A DNA stretch of 64,000 nucleotides from Jiulongibacter sp966250325 (GCA_966250325.1 CBINGY010000001.1:62001-126000); one strand, 5' to 3'; positions 17,910 to 27,905 are shown, counted from the first letter of the stretch. Program-made: numbers and translations. Notes: generated by a model not told the origin, from the letters alone.

Positions 17910-18545
17910 ATGGTTCAGAAAATGATTGACTTAAAACATGCTCTCCGGAAACGAATTCTTCCGGCGGTTACTTTTGAAATACCAGAGCAGGCGTTGAGAG
18001 TAGCTGAAATCTTTCTCAAAAAAGGGCTTGATGTGATGGAAATTCCATTACGAACTCCAGTTGCTTTAAAGGCCATTGAAATGGTACGTCAAAATTTCCC
18101 TGAAATGTATATTGGAGCAGGCACCATTCTTTCCGCCAGTCAGATCCGTGAATCAATGGACTCAGGTGCAATGTTTGGCCTGAGTGCTGGCTTTAACTCA
18201 GTTACCGTGAAAGCTGCTCTGGCCAATAACTTCCCTTTTATACCCGGTATAATGACCCCTGGTGAAATTGAACGTTGTGCAGAGATGGGCATTTCTATTC
18301 TTAAGCTTTTTCCTGCAGAACAGGTAGGAGGTGTGAATTTTCTGAAAGCCGTAAACGGGCCCTATGGGCATTTGAATCTGAAATTCATTCCAATGGGCGG
18401 AGTAAATGCCCAAAATACATCTGAATACCTTTCCCAGCCCAATGTTATTGCGATTGGCGGGAGCTGGATCGCCACCAAATCTTTGCTGGCAGAGAATAAT
18501 TACACCGGCATTGAAGCTAACGTAACGGCACTTCTTGAGTCATGA
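17910..18545 (+). CDS. KDPG/KDPGal-type aldolase
   Basis: This 211-residue class I aldolase splits 2-keto-3-deoxy-6-phospho sugar acids into pyruvate and glyceraldehyde 3-phosphate. Landmarks are RILPAVTFEIPEQAL, VMEIPLRTPVALKAI (active-site glutamate), IGAGTILSASQIRE, PGIMTPGEIERCAEMG, and the Schiff-base lysine K132 in ISILKLFPAEQ. Its stop overlaps the start of the following kinase by 4 bases (ATGA), so the two are translationally coupled. The paired kinase makes the 6-phosphate substrate. The context favours a galactonate-like route over glucose Entner-Doudoroff, but eda and dgoA cannot be told apart with certainty. Confidence 0.9.
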   Translation: MVQKMIDLKHALRKRILPAVTFEIPEQALRVAEIFLKKGLDVMEIPLRTPVALKAIEMVRQNFPEMYIGAGTILSASQIRESMDSGAMFGLSAGFNSVTVKAALANNFPFIPGIMTPGEIERCAEMGISILKLFPAEQVGGVNFLKAVNGPYGHLNLKFIPMGGVNAQNTSEYLSQPNVIAIGGSWIATKSLLAENNYTGIEANVTALLES

Positions 18546-19468
18546 ATCCCGGCCTACCCATATTTCTGAGCTGCGACTGGGGTACGAGTTCCTTCAGAAT
18601 ACGATCCATATCGACTGATACCGGAACTGTTCTGGATGCATATGAAGATAGCGAAGGTATCCAACACACTTACAGAAAGTGGCAACAATCTACACTTCCT
18701 GAAACTGAACGGGAAAGGTTTTTTCTGGAGGTTCTTCTTGAAAAAGTTTGTAAAATCTCTCCCGCAAAGAGGTCAGACACGGTGATTATTAGCGGAATGG
18801 CCTCCTCAGCTATCGGATTACGAGAATTACCCTACGCTACTCCTCCCTTTATAACCGATGGATCTTCCGTTCGGTACAGTGAACTCCACGTACAGGATTT
18901 ACGCATTATTCTGGTTTCAGGGTTTGCTACGGATAATGATGTCATGCGGGGAGAAGAAATTATGCTTCTCGGTCTCTCGTCCGATTTTTCAGGGATGGTG
19001 ATACAGCCGGGCACCCACAGCAAACATATTTCTGTAGATCTGGGAGAAATAAGGCACTTTGACACCTTTATGACTGGTGAAGTTTTTGACCTACTCTTAA
19101 ACCATAGCATTCTGTCAAATTCAATAAAAAAACCCGGTAGAATAGACATAAATCATCCTGATTTCGAGAGCGGTATTCGTAAAGGTTTTGAAGGTGATTT
19201 TCTTAAGAATATTTTCAAGGTTCGAACACGCACCTTACTAAACAAAAAATCTCCCGAGAGCAATTATCACTTCTTGTCAGGACTTGTGCTAGGGGATGAG
19301 CTTCGGGGAATTAACTCAGAAGTCCACCTGATCGCTGGTAGTGGTATGGCCGGGCTTTATGAAAAGGCCCTTTCATTAAAGCCGGTTACTTGTCGTTTGC
19401 TAGATGCCGATATGTTATTAATTAAAGGTCACATGCGGCTTTTTGAGCAGATAAATTCAACCCGATGA
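18542..19468 (+). CDS. dgoK: 2-dehydro-3-deoxygalactonokinase
   Basis: This 308-residue sugar-acid kinase of the DgoK family phosphorylates 2-keto-3-deoxygalactonate. It opens with LSCDWGTSSFRIRSI, the family ATP-binding strand, and contains ISGMASSAIGLRELPYA, GEEIMLLGL and IQPGTHSKHISVD, typical of DgoK. The C-terminal GSGMAGLYEKAL segment closes the nucleotide site. Length matches the family. It overlaps the aldolase gene by 4 bases and is followed by a strong intrinsic terminator, so the operon ends here. The usual third enzyme, galactonate dehydratase, is not in the window. Confidence 0.88.
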   Translation: MNPGLPIFLSCDWGTSSFRIRSISTDTGTVLDAYEDSEGIQHTYRKWQQSTLPETERERFFLEVLLEKVCKISPAKRSDTVIISGMASSAIGLRELPYATPPFITDGSSVRYSELHVQDLRIILVSGFATDNDVMRGEEIMLLGLSSDFSGMVIQPGTHSKHISVDLGEIRHFDTFMTGEVFDLLLNHSILSNSIKKPGRIDINHPDFESGIRKGFEGDFLKNIFKVRTRTLLNKKSPESNYHFLSGLVLGDELRGINSEVHLIAGSGMAGLYEKALSLKPVTCRLLDADMLLIKGHMRLFEQINSTR

Positions 19469-19472
19469 AAAG

Positions 19473-19498
19473 AAAAACGGGAGCAGACTCCCGTTTTT
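19473..19498 (+). terminator. Terminator after dgoK
   Basis: An 11-bp stem (AAAAACGGGAG with CTCCCGTTTTT) around a 4-base loop lies just after the dgoK stop, with the T run included in the 3' arm. It is symmetric enough to act both ways. Confidence 0.85.
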
Positions 19499-19605
19499 GA
19501 TCATTAACTAAACCTATATTAAAACTGTATATCCAATTCTCAGTACTTCGATGCAAAACTAGCATCTGATTGTTAAGGGAGTGTTACCTTTTAGAAAAAC
19601 ACGTG

Positions 19606-21372
19606 TTATTCTTTCGTGCCTTTCACACCTAGTGTGCTGAGTATTTTCCCAAAAATTTCTGTGTTATCCAATATGCCTCTGAAGTTTTCAGCTCCAAGGC
19701 CATAGGCAAAAACCGGCACCATTATACCCGAGTGATCATCTCCCTGAAAATCCAGTTCAATATGTGAATCGGTTCCATGCGGAATACTTACTCCACCGGT
19801 TTCATGGTCTGCGGTAACAATCAACAGGGTTTCGGGATGTGCATCAATAAACTTCATGGCAATTCCGATCGCCTTGTCAAAATCGAGCTCCTCAGCTACC
19901 AGATTTTTGGCATTATTGGCATGTCCTGCCCCATCAATATGGCCGTTTTCCACCATCAGAAAAAAGGGGGCGTTTTTCTCTTCCAGCTGATTTAACGTAT
20001 AGGCTAATGACCCAGTCAGAAACTCACCTCTTCCGGCTGTCACAGAGGGTAAAGAACCCTCTGCGGCCAATACTCCGGCAGGCCAGCTTACTTTATCAGA
20101 TGGCAAGGTAGTAAGCAAATTGTAACGTGAACTTCTGTTTTTAAAATGCTTCGCCCCTCCCGCAATGAACCAGTCAACCGATGATTTTTCTAGCTGCCCG
20201 ACGATTTTTGCTGTACTATCTCTGTCCAATACATGACCATAAAAGGCAGCCGGTGTAGCTCCGGATATTTCGTCCGTTGTAATTATCGCATTGATAAATT
20301 GGTTTGAATACGTTTTGGTGATCTCCATGATTCCCGGCATCGGTTGACCCCGGTCATTGACCCCGATATACCTGTTTTTAGTCTTACTTCCACTGGCCAA
20401 AGCTGTGGCTCCTGCGGCAGAATCAGTAACCAGGTCATCTGCCGAATTTGTTTTCATCAGGCCAATGTTATTGAATCGGGCGAAGTTGGTACTTCCTTTT
20501 GAAGCGATTATACCCGACGAAATCTGAGCCAGCCCGTTACCATCTCCTATCATGAGAATCACGGAAGGCTTCAATTTCCTCTCCAGATTAAAATCTAACT
20601 GAAGTTCTGTCTGTTTCTCCGGTACTTTCACCAGACGAGAAGAAAGGTCTTTTAAATAATTACACGCTTCAAAAGGCCTATCGGTGTTTATATAATCAAT
20701 ACCCAACTGTGCAAATGTAAACCACGAAGTGGGCGAATCGGGAGTTCCCCAGAAGCGTACAGGTTTGCCTAATTCATGAGCAAAGTCAATCGCCTCTTTT
20801 AATAGTCTTTCATCCTTATCAATAATTCTCCCCTTTCCATTCCAACTGCTGTATTTGTGGAAAGGAAGACTTATCAAAGCTACCCTATCCGGATGGGAAG
20901 GTTTGAGGTCGGTTTGCTGATAATCAAACCAAATGAACGATGGGTATTTGATGTAATCTTCTGAACGGGGCCTGTTACCAGAAATGACAATTTTGAGTCG
21001 CGGATCTTCAATTAATTTCGGATAATTTCTAAGAAGCCGTACCAAATTTTCAAGTGTACTGTATGCCTCAGTTTTTATATCAATAAGTAACTGTATGTTG
21101 TTTTTTACCTCATAGGGGCTTCCGGCCAAAACTTCATTCAGCGGTTTCAGATAGAGATTTTCCAGACTAAACCCGGGCTTCAGATCTTCCTGGTTATGAG
21201 CGACCAGAATCTGACCTTTATCCAAAAATATATCTGCCTCTATGGAGGCACAGCCTGCAGAGAAAGCCATCCAGAAAGGGACCTCATGTTCATAATCATT
21301 ATGGGCATGAACAAGAGGCTGTGCCCCTGCCACAAAACAGCAGGAAAGGATAATCAGAAGTACTTTTGACAT
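19606..21372 (-). CDS. Fusion of GDPD-like domain and alkaline phosphatase, secreted
   Basis: This 588-residue exported protein joins two phosphoester-cleaving folds. After a signal peptide (MSKVLLIILSCCFVAGAQ), residues about 20-240 resemble glycerophosphodiester phosphodiesterases, starting with LVHAHNDYEHEVPFW and ASIEADIFLDKGQILVAHN. Residues about 270-585 form an alkaline phosphatase: MIGDGNGLAQIS metal site, nucleophile S318 in TDSAAGATALASG, and TADHETGGVSIPHG. The fusion could release phosphate from glycerophosphodiesters in two steps, although the catalytic state of the first domain is uncertain. It points away from the SusC/SusD genes and has its own TACCTTTG element. Confidence 0.85.
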   Translation of the reverse strand: MSKVLLIILSCCFVAGAQPLVHAHNDYEHEVPFWMAFSAGCASIEADIFLDKGQILVAHNQEDLKPGFSLENLYLKPLNEVLAGSPYEVKNNIQLLIDIKTEAYSTLENLVRLLRNYPKLIEDPRLKIVISGNRPRSEDYIKYPSFIWFDYQQTDLKPSHPDRVALISLPFHKYSSWNGKGRIIDKDERLLKEAIDFAHELGKPVRFWGTPDSPTSWFTFAQLGIDYINTDRPFEACNYLKDLSSRLVKVPEKQTELQLDFNLERKLKPSVILMIGDGNGLAQISSGIIASKGSTNFARFNNIGLMKTNSADDLVTDSAAGATALASGSKTKNRYIGVNDRGQPMPGIMEITKTYSNQFINAIITTDEISGATPAAFYGHVLDRDSTAKIVGQLEKSSVDWFIAGGAKHFKNRSSRYNLLTTLPSDKVSWPAGVLAAEGSLPSVTAGRGEFLTGSLAYTLNQLEEKNAPFFLMVENGHIDGAGHANNAKNLVAEELDFDKAIGIAMKFIDAHPETLLIVTADHETGGVSIPHGTDSHIELDFQGDDHSGIMVPVFAYGLGAENFRGILDNTEIFGKILSTLGVKGTKE

Positions 21373-21388
21373 TGGAAAAATATTTTTT

Positions 21389-21396
21389 CAAAGGTA
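21389..21396 (-). promoter_or_regulatory. -7 element of the GDPD-phosphatase fusion gene
   Basis: TACCTTTG on the minus strand, 17 bases upstream of the ATG at 21372, matches TAnnTTTG exactly. No good -33 TTG is seen. Confidence 0.5.
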
Positions 21397-21896
21397 AAAC
21401 AGCTGAAGCTTATACCAGAAAGTTTCAGGTTTTGATTCCGTTAAGTTTTCTTTTTATGCGACAACTTCACCCGAAATTCATCTGAAAATTAAGAAACCGT
21501 AAAATCTATGAGACCAATGCAAACTTATCTTTAAGAATGTGCGTGTGCACATAACCGGCATTCTGAGGTGAATACCTTTGCGGCCTGAAATACGACTTCC
21601 GTAACTATAAAAGAAATAGCAGCAGCAGGGCCTGATTAAAGCTTTAATATGCTCAAAACAAGTCGACTAAGGTAAAAGAGTTAAACATATTTTCAACAAA
21701 TTAAAATCGAGAGGTCTATAGTGAAGTAGTTTTTCAGTAATGAATAGGGTTGTGTCTGATCCGGCTGTATTATGCCGCCGTTTTTGTGAATGATTTTAAC
21801 ATTTTCGATATTAATTACTATTTTTTTTAGAATTTGGCAATACAACCTATTTAACTACTCTTACTATAACCTGTGAAACAATAAACCTGATAACAA
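21397..21896. other. Long divergent intergenic region before susC
   Basis: About 500 bases lie between the GDPD-phosphatase gene and the susC-like gene. A near-consensus TAGAATTTG lies at about 21829-21837 but has one extra base between its halves. No gene, hairpin or regulator binding repeat could be supported. The long leader is common for susC genes. Confidence 0.5.
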
Positions 21897-24872
21897 ATGA
21901 AAAAAAACAAACAATCTGACTTAACGCGTCTGTTTGGATTTACTGTGTTATTTATGCTCGGCAGTGTATGGGCAATAGCACAGCAAATTACAGGAAGCGT
22001 GACTGAGAAAGCATCAGGACAGGCCCTAAGCGGCTGCTCGGTAGCCGTTAAAGGGACCACGAATGGTGTTTTTACCGACCAGGATGGCCGGTATGCAATC
22101 AACGCAAGCGGTGCCAATACCATTTTGGTATTCTCTTTTATTGGCTTTGAGCCAAAAGAAGTGTCTGTGGGAAACCAACGTGTAATAGACGTGCAGCTTG
22201 ACCCCTCTAGCGAAAGCCTGAATGAGGTAATTGTGGTGGCTTATGGTGTACAGAAAAAATCTGACGTGACCGGTTCTATCGGATCTATTAAGAGTAAAGA
22301 CTTCAATAAAGGGGTGATAGCCAACCCGGGTCAGTTACTCCAGGGAAAAGTAGCCGGGGTAAACGTAACTGCCGCAAGCGGGGAGCCAGGGGCTGCACAA
22401 AATGTAATTATACGTGGAGTAGGGAGTTTAAGATCTGGTACTACGCCTCTGTATGTGATCGATGGATTTACCTTAGATAACTCTACAAACGGAGTAGCTA
22501 CCAATCCCTTGAACTTCATTAATCCGGAGGATATCGAATCCATGGAGGTATTGAAAGATGCTTCTGCCGCTGCTCTTTATGGAGCTCGTGCTGCTAATGG
22601 TGTGGTAGTAATCACTACTAAGAAAGGTAAAACGGGTAAAACTGAGATGAATCTTAGCATGTCTACCGCCGTTTCAAACATCGCCAATAAAATTGATGTG
22701 TTCAGTGCCGATGAATTCAGGAAGCAGGTGAATGCCATAGGTGGTAACCTCTTTGATGCGGGAGGAAATACCAACTGGCAGGATGAACTTACCCGTACCG
22801 GAGTTTCCAAAAGGATTAACCTTTCTCTTGGAGGAGCCGCCAGTGAGAAGTTCTCCTACTTCGTGTCTGCAGGTCTTGACGATCAGCAAGGTATCTTCTA
22901 CAACAGTAATCTGAAACGCTATTCAGGAAGAGTAAACTTAAGCCAGACCGCATTAGATGGCCGTCTGAAAGTAGAGTATAACCTCACAGGAGCTCAGACG
23001 GATAACCTGCGGCCTGATGCCGGCTCCACTGTGGTAAATATGCTACAGCTTAACCCTACTATTCCAGCTTTAACAAACGGCGAGCCTACGCTCCTCGACG
23101 AAATGCTTAACCCGTTAATTTTGAACGATTTGTACAGAGATCAGGCATATAACAGCCGTATTCTGGCAAATATATCTCCCTCGTTCAAAATCATGGAGGG
23201 TCTTGTGTACCGTCTAAGCATGGGCGTAGATTATTCTTCTACCGACCGGGATATACAAACCAGACCGTATAGCTTGCTGGAGAATTTTGAATTGGGCTCC
23301 CTCAATACTTCTATAACCAGAAATACCAATAACCTGGTAGAGAATACGTTGACGTATAACCTGAATAAAGGGTCTCAAACATTTAATTTCCTGGCTGGTC
23401 ATACTTACCAAAAAACCTTCGAGCGTCAGAATTCCTTCAATCTGAGAAGTTTTGCAAACAATGCCGTGGAGCCTATCTATCAGGATCAGTCAAGTACTAC
23501 TGAGCAGCCTACCACGATGAACAGTTACGGTGTCATGAACGAGCTTCAGTCGTTTTTTGGTAGAGTAAATTACGGCTTCAAAGACAAGTACCTATTCACT
23601 GCTACTATGCGTGCTGACGGCTCCTCGAAATTTGGAGACAACAATAAGTATGGATATTTCCCTTCATTTGCCGCTGGCTGGAATATCGCCAATGAAGACT
23701 TTATGGGAAGCTCCCCTTTCAGCGTACTTAAACTGAGAGCCAGCTGGGGGCAAACCGGTAACCAGGAGATTCCCTCAAAAATTACGCAGGCGAGCTACAC
23801 AGAAAGCAAAGGAGGAAACGATACCTACCCGCTTGATCCAGGGGCAAACACTCTTGATGATTATCCTTATGGTACCATTTTTACACGTTTGGCCAATCCG
23901 AATATCCAGTGGGAAGTTTCTACCCAGGGTAATATTGGTCTTGACTTTGGTTTATTCGAGGAAAAACTTACGGGTACTGTTGATTACTTTAATAAATCAT
24001 CTGAAAATATTCTTCTGGAGGTAGTAACGGCTGATCCCATTCAACCCACTACCACCTATTGGACGAATATCAGTGACATGAAAATCAAAAACTCGGGTAT
24101 TGAGTTTTCATTGGACTACAAAAGCAGCAGTCAGAAGAGTTTCTTCTACAATATTGGAGGTAACATTACTTTCAATAATAATAAGGTCGTTAACTCACCA
24201 TATGCTGTACTTACTACTGGTGCCGCTCAGGGGGCCGGTCAAACCGGAGCTACCATAAACGGTTACCTGAACGGATACCCGATCGGGGCCTTTTATATGA
24301 AAGAATTTGCCGGCATAGGTGAAGACGGCCTTAACCGCTACGTGGATACCAATGGTGACGGTGAAGTTCTGGAGAATGATCGTCTGGTAGTAGGAAGTGC
24401 ACTTCCAGATCTGCTTTATGCGTTCTATACCAATTTTAGCTATAAGAACTTCGATCTGGGCTTAAATTTCAACGGTGTGGCAGGAAACGAAATCTATAAC
24501 CATACCCGGATGTCCATTTTCAATAAGGGAAGTCTGGCTTCTTCGTTTAATACGAACGCTTTTGCGGTGGCCTATCCTGAGGAATCAATTACAAACTCCA
24601 ATGAGGTTTCAACCAGGTATCTGGAAAGCGGCAGTTATTTGAGATTAAATAATGCTACCCTGTCTTATAACCTGAAACCTAATGTAAACTGGATGAACAA
24701 TATCAGACTTTCTGTTACTGGTCAAAACCTTTTCGTAATTACCGATTTCAGCGGCTTTGATCCGGAAATCAATACCGGATCTTCCATTGGTGGTATCCAG
24801 ACTTTTGGTATTGACAGGTTTACGTACCCATCGGCCAGAACCTTCCTTTTTGGTCTAAATGTGTCATTCTAG
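21897..24872 (+). CDS. SusC/RagA-family TonB-dependent outer-membrane receptor
   Basis: This 991-residue outer-membrane transporter belongs to the SusC/RagA family. After a signal peptide it carries a carboxypeptidase-like regulatory domain (ITGSVTEKASGQALSGCSV to about residue 105), a Ton-box-like region (EVIVVAYGVQKKSDVTGS), the plug with LYVIDGFTLDN and LKDASAAALYGARAANGVV, and the 22-strand barrel ending in an aromatic residue (LFGLNVSF). It partners the SusD-like lipoprotein 63 bases downstream; the two bind and import a nutrient. No N-terminal signalling domain for an anti-sigma factor is visible. Substrate cannot be read from the sequence; neighbours suggest a phosphorylated or sulfated ligand. 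Confidence 0.95.
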   Translation: MKKNKQSDLTRLFGFTVLFMLGSVWAIAQQITGSVTEKASGQALSGCSVAVKGTTNGVFTDQDGRYAINASGANTILVFSFIGFEPKEVSVGNQRVIDVQLDPSSESLNEVIVVAYGVQKKSDVTGSIGSIKSKDFNKGVIANPGQLLQGKVAGVNVTAASGEPGAAQNVIIRGVGSLRSGTTPLYVIDGFTLDNSTNGVATNPLNFINPEDIESMEVLKDASAAALYGARAANGVVVITTKKGKTGKTEMNLSMSTAVSNIANKIDVFSADEFRKQVNAIGGNLFDAGGNTNWQDELTRTGVSKRINLSLGGAASEKFSYFVSAGLDDQQGIFYNSNLKRYSGRVNLSQTALDGRLKVEYNLTGAQTDNLRPDAGSTVVNMLQLNPTIPALTNGEPTLLDEMLNPLILNDLYRDQAYNSRILANISPSFKIMEGLVYRLSMGVDYSSTDRDIQTRPYSLLENFELGSLNTSITRNTNNLVENTLTYNLNKGSQTFNFLAGHTYQKTFERQNSFNLRSFANNAVEPIYQDQSSTTEQPTTMNSYGVMNELQSFFGRVNYGFKDKYLFTATMRADGSSKFGDNNKYGYFPSFAAGWNIANEDFMGSSPFSVLKLRASWGQTGNQEIPSKITQASYTESKGGNDTYPLDPGANTLDDYPYGTIFTRLANPNIQWEVSTQGNIGLDFGLFEEKLTGTVDYFNKSSENILLEVVTADPIQPTTTYWTNISDMKIKNSGIEFSLDYKSSSQKSFFYNIGGNITFNNNKVVNSPYAVLTTGAAQGAGQTGATINGYLNGYPIGAFYMKEFAGIGEDGLNRYVDTNGDGEVLENDRLVVGSALPDLLYAFYTNFSYKNFDLGLNFNGVAGNEIYNHTRMSIFNKGSLASSFNTNAFAVAYPEESITNSNEVSTRYLESGSYLRLNNATLSYNLKPNVNWMNNIRLSVTGQNLFVITDFSGFDPEINTGSSIGGIQTFGIDRFTYPSARTFLFGLNVSF

Positions 24873-24935
24873 AAAACGAAATTGTACCCATAAAATCTGA
24901 AATTCTCAGGTTTTAATCAATTAAGAAACAATACT

Positions 24936-26672
24936 ATGAAAGGTAAATTTTTGATATTAGCTGTTGTACTGTTCTTCTGGAGCTGTACCGACTTAAAAGA
25001 AGAAGTGCTTGATGAATCTCTCACAGGGCCGGGTTTAGCTGATGCCGTGAATGGTTCTATTGCTCCTGCTTACGGGCAGATTCGCTGGGTATGGAGACAT
25101 ACCAATTATTACGGATTGCAATTAATTCCGTCTGATGAGGCCATTTTGCCCTACAGAGGAGGTACCGACTGGTTTGACGGAGGTAAATTTATGGATGCAC
25201 ATCGTCATACCATTACTCCCGGTAATGCCCTGGTGGGTGATTCATGGAATGAAATCACAAAAAACATTTCAAGAACACTTACTGCAATTGAAGTACTGAG
25301 ACCACTTGCAGAAAACGGCAATAAAACCGCAGAAGGTGCCCTCTACGAAATGATCGCATTGAGAGCTTATCTGAATATGATGATGCTGGATAGCTGGGGC
25401 CTGGTTTTCAAAAAAGAATCGTCCAGTGAAATTTCGGAAGTTATTAAGGCTGAGGAGGCCTTTAAGTACATCGAAAGCGAGCTTCTCTCTGTGGCTGATG
25501 TAATTAACTCAGATAAAGGACCAGGAAGAATGACCCAGGGGGCCGTATGGACCATGCTGGCCAGATTATACCTGAATGCTGCTGTATATCGTGATCCTTA
25601 CGGTACTCCAAATTTCACCAGCTCTGATATGGACAAGGTGATTGAGTATACCAATAAGGTCATCAGTTCGGGGAAATATTCTTTTTCACCCGAATACTTT
25701 GATCTGTTTAATGATAACAATAATTCAAATCCTGAATTAATTTTTGCTTCAGATCAGCGGGGTGTACTTAATAATGAAGAAAGCCGCTGGACCTACTGGT
25801 CTATAGCAGGTTCCTTCTTTGGCAGACCTGAATACCCAAGCTCTGACGGAACAGACGGCCCGGCTATTACTCCTGAGTTTTATCAGACATGGGTTTCTGC
25901 CTATGGTAATACAGACCCTGCAGATGCCGACGCCCGTTTCTTCAAAAAGAACCAGAATATCCCGGCAGAAATAGCAAATCTGGATGGACTTACCCCACAG
26001 AATGATCAGGAAAATTACTACTGCATCTCTGCTGCAGATTTTGAAATGAACAGAGGAATTCTTCGTGGTGTAATCTGGGGGCCTCGCAAGGGTTCAGACG
26101 GTGCATTTCTGACTTGTAGCGGGGGTTACCGGATCTATCCCGTACAGCAAACAAAAGGTAATGGACCAGACAGAAACGTAGGATATGTGAATCACACCTT
26201 GCAGGTTGATTTTACAAATGATGGCAGACGTCACGCTGCAGGTTACCGGGTAGGTAAATACCAGTTTAGCCGCACTTCACCAAATGCCAACAACTTCAGC
26301 AGTGTTGACCTGGTGTTTATGCGTCTGGCCGAAGTATACCTTATGCGTGCCGAAGCCAAACTTAGAAAAGGAGACAATGCCGGTGCTCTGGCAGATGTGA
26401 ATGCGGTAAGAACTTCGCGTACAGCCCGCCCGTCGCAGACTCCGAAAGCTCTTACTTCTATTGATCTGGATATTATGTTCAGAGAGCGTGGGTTTGAACT
26501 TTACTGGGAAGGATTCAGAAGAGGTGACCAGATACGATTCGGAAAATACGAAGGAACCTGGACAGAGAAAACGAATTCTGATCCACGTATGAGGCTTTTC
26601 CCAATCCCTCAAAGTGCCATTGATGGTTCGTCAAACATCGAAGGATTCCTGACGCAAAACGAAGGATACTAA
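24936..26672 (+). CDS. SusD/RagB-family nutrient-binding lipoprotein
   Basis: This 578-residue surface lipoprotein is the binding partner of the SusC-like receptor. The signal peptide ends in a lipobox (FFWSC, cysteine near residue 17). The family fold is recognised by ALYEMIALRAYLNMMMLD and GAVWTMLARLYLNAAVY (TPR-like helices), and by the C-terminal RLAEVYLMRAEAKLRKGDNA, ADVNAVRTSR and MFRERGFELYWEGFRRGDQIRFGK reduced to its core phrase ERGFELYWEG. It follows susC by 63 bases and is followed by a strong hairpin, which may reduce transcription of the phosphatase gene downstream. Confidence 0.94.
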   Translation: MKGKFLILAVVLFFWSCTDLKEEVLDESLTGPGLADAVNGSIAPAYGQIRWVWRHTNYYGLQLIPSDEAILPYRGGTDWFDGGKFMDAHRHTITPGNALVGDSWNEITKNISRTLTAIEVLRPLAENGNKTAEGALYEMIALRAYLNMMMLDSWGLVFKKESSSEISEVIKAEEAFKYIESELLSVADVINSDKGPGRMTQGAVWTMLARLYLNAAVYRDPYGTPNFTSSDMDKVIEYTNKVISSGKYSFSPEYFDLFNDNNNSNPELIFASDQRGVLNNEESRWTYWSIAGSFFGRPEYPSSDGTDGPAITPEFYQTWVSAYGNTDPADADARFFKKNQNIPAEIANLDGLTPQNDQENYYCISAADFEMNRGILRGVIWGPRKGSDGAFLTCSGGYRIYPVQQTKGNGPDRNVGYVNHTLQVDFTNDGRRHAAGYRVGKYQFSRTSPNANNFSSVDLVFMRLAEVYLMRAEAKLRKGDNAGALADVNAVRTSRTARPSQTPKALTSIDLDIMFRERGFELYWEGFRRGDQIRFGKYEGTWTEKTNSDPRMRLFPIPQSAIDGSSNIEGFLTQNEGY

Positions 26673-26686
26673 TTAACCCTAACCAT

Positions 26687-26716
26687 GAGGCCGGCAGGAT
26701 TTTTCCCGCCGGCCTC
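26687..26716 (+). terminator. GC-rich hairpin after susD
   Basis: GAGGCCGGC (26687-26695) pairs perfectly with GCCGGCCTC (26708-26716). The following bases are T-rich (TCTATTTATTT). It lies 15 bases after the susD stop and 19 bases before the phosphatase ATG, so it probably terminates or attenuates. Confidence 0.7.
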
Positions 26717-26734
26717 TCTATTTATTTGAGCGAA

Positions 26735-27784
26735 ATGAAAAAGATCTTTTTGGTAACCGTACTATTTCTGGAATGTATTCTGGCCACCGCTCAGAAACCA
26801 AAAAATGTAATTTTCCTGATCGGAGATGGCATGGGACTGGCCCAGGTTTCCACCACCTTCTACTATAAAGATACCCGCCCAAACTTCCAGCGGTTTAAAC
26901 ATATAGGTCTGGTGAGAACATCATCGGCAACGCACAAAGTCACCGATTCTGCGGCAGGAGCCACCGCTTATGCCTCGGGAATAAAAACTTACAACCGGGC
27001 CATAGGTGTGGACACTGATTCGCTGGCAGTACCAACAATCCTGGAAGACCTGCAGAAAAAAGGATATAAAACCGGGCTGATTGCACTCTGCTCTATTACA
27101 CATGCTACCCCTGCCTGTTTCTATTCTCATGTGAAAGACCGTGATGAACACGAGGAAATAGCTCTGCAGCTTTCAAATGCAGGTGTAGATTTCTTTGCAG
27201 GTGCAGGCACCAAATATTTCACCGAACGTGCAGATCAACGCAATCTTTTTGACGAGATGCAGCAAAAAGGTTATTTCATGGATTCTCTTCAAAATGAAGC
27301 TCCTTTCGACCCCTCAAAAAGATATGGCTTTTTACTTGCACCGGTTGAGATGCCTTCAAAAACTCAGGGACGGGATGATTTTTTACCAAGAACCACCAAA
27401 GCTGTTATCGAATATCTTGATCAGAATAAAAAAGGTTTCTTCCTGATGTCAGAAGGCTCTTATATCGACTGGGCGGGTCATGGTAATGACGCCGAAATGC
27501 TGGTGGGAGAGCAGCTTGATTTTGATGAGACCATTGGAGCTGCTCTGGACTTCGCCGAGAAAGATGGGAATACACTTGTTATAGTAACGGCAGACCATGA
27601 AACCGGCGGACTAGCCCTGGAAAAAGGGGCGAATCGAAATGAAATAAGCCTTAGATTCAATACTGATCAGCATACCACCTCGCTTATTCCTGTTTTTTCC
27701 TATGGCCCGGGAGCAGAAAACTTCACAGGAATCTATGAGAATAACGAGATTCAAATCAAATTGAAAAAACTTCTGGGATTGTAA
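26735..27784 (+). CDS. Alkaline phosphatase, exported
   Basis: This protein of 349 residues is a secreted alkaline phosphatase. The ATG at 26735 gives a normal signal peptide (MKKIFLVTVLFLECILATAQ); a TTG nine bases earlier is also open. The metal-binding start NVIFLIGDGMGLAQVS, nucleophile S72 in TDSAAGATAYASG, SYIDWAGHGND and TADHETGGLAL are all present, so it should be active as a monoesterase. It is shorter than E. coli PhoA and closely resembles the phosphatase half of the fusion at 19606-21372. It follows susD, pointing to phosphate release at the cell surface before or after uptake. Confidence 0.9.
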   Translation: MKKIFLVTVLFLECILATAQKPKNVIFLIGDGMGLAQVSTTFYYKDTRPNFQRFKHIGLVRTSSATHKVTDSAAGATAYASGIKTYNRAIGVDTDSLAVPTILEDLQKKGYKTGLIALCSITHATPACFYSHVKDRDEHEEIALQLSNAGVDFFAGAGTKYFTERADQRNLFDEMQQKGYFMDSLQNEAPFDPSKRYGFLLAPVEMPSKTQGRDDFLPRTTKAVIEYLDQNKKGFFLMSEGSYIDWAGHGNDAEMLVGEQLDFDETIGAALDFAEKDGNTLVIVTADHETGGLALEKGANRNEISLRFNTDQHTTSLIPVFSYGPGAENFTGIYENNEIQIKLKKLLGL

Positions 27785-27805
27785 AAAAGTCAATCCGGTC
27801 ATTCG

Positions 27806-27840
27806 AGGGGCTCCGCTTTTTGCAAGGCCCCTTAATTTTT
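27806..27840 (+). terminator. Terminator after the phosphatase
   Basis: AGGGGC (27806-27811) pairs with GCCCCT (27827-27832) around a 15-base loop and is followed by TAATTTTT. A moderately strong intrinsic terminator. Confidence 0.55.
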
Positions 27841-27905
27841 ACGGGGAAGCTGGTTTAGGAAAAACAGAATAGTAACTTAGGCTTTGAAAATCAACCCCCG
27901 GGATA

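Noticed and set aside
21829..21837. Promoter of susC at TAGAATTTG
   Set aside because: The spacing inside the motif is one base too long and no -33 TTG is present, so it is mentioned only as a near match.
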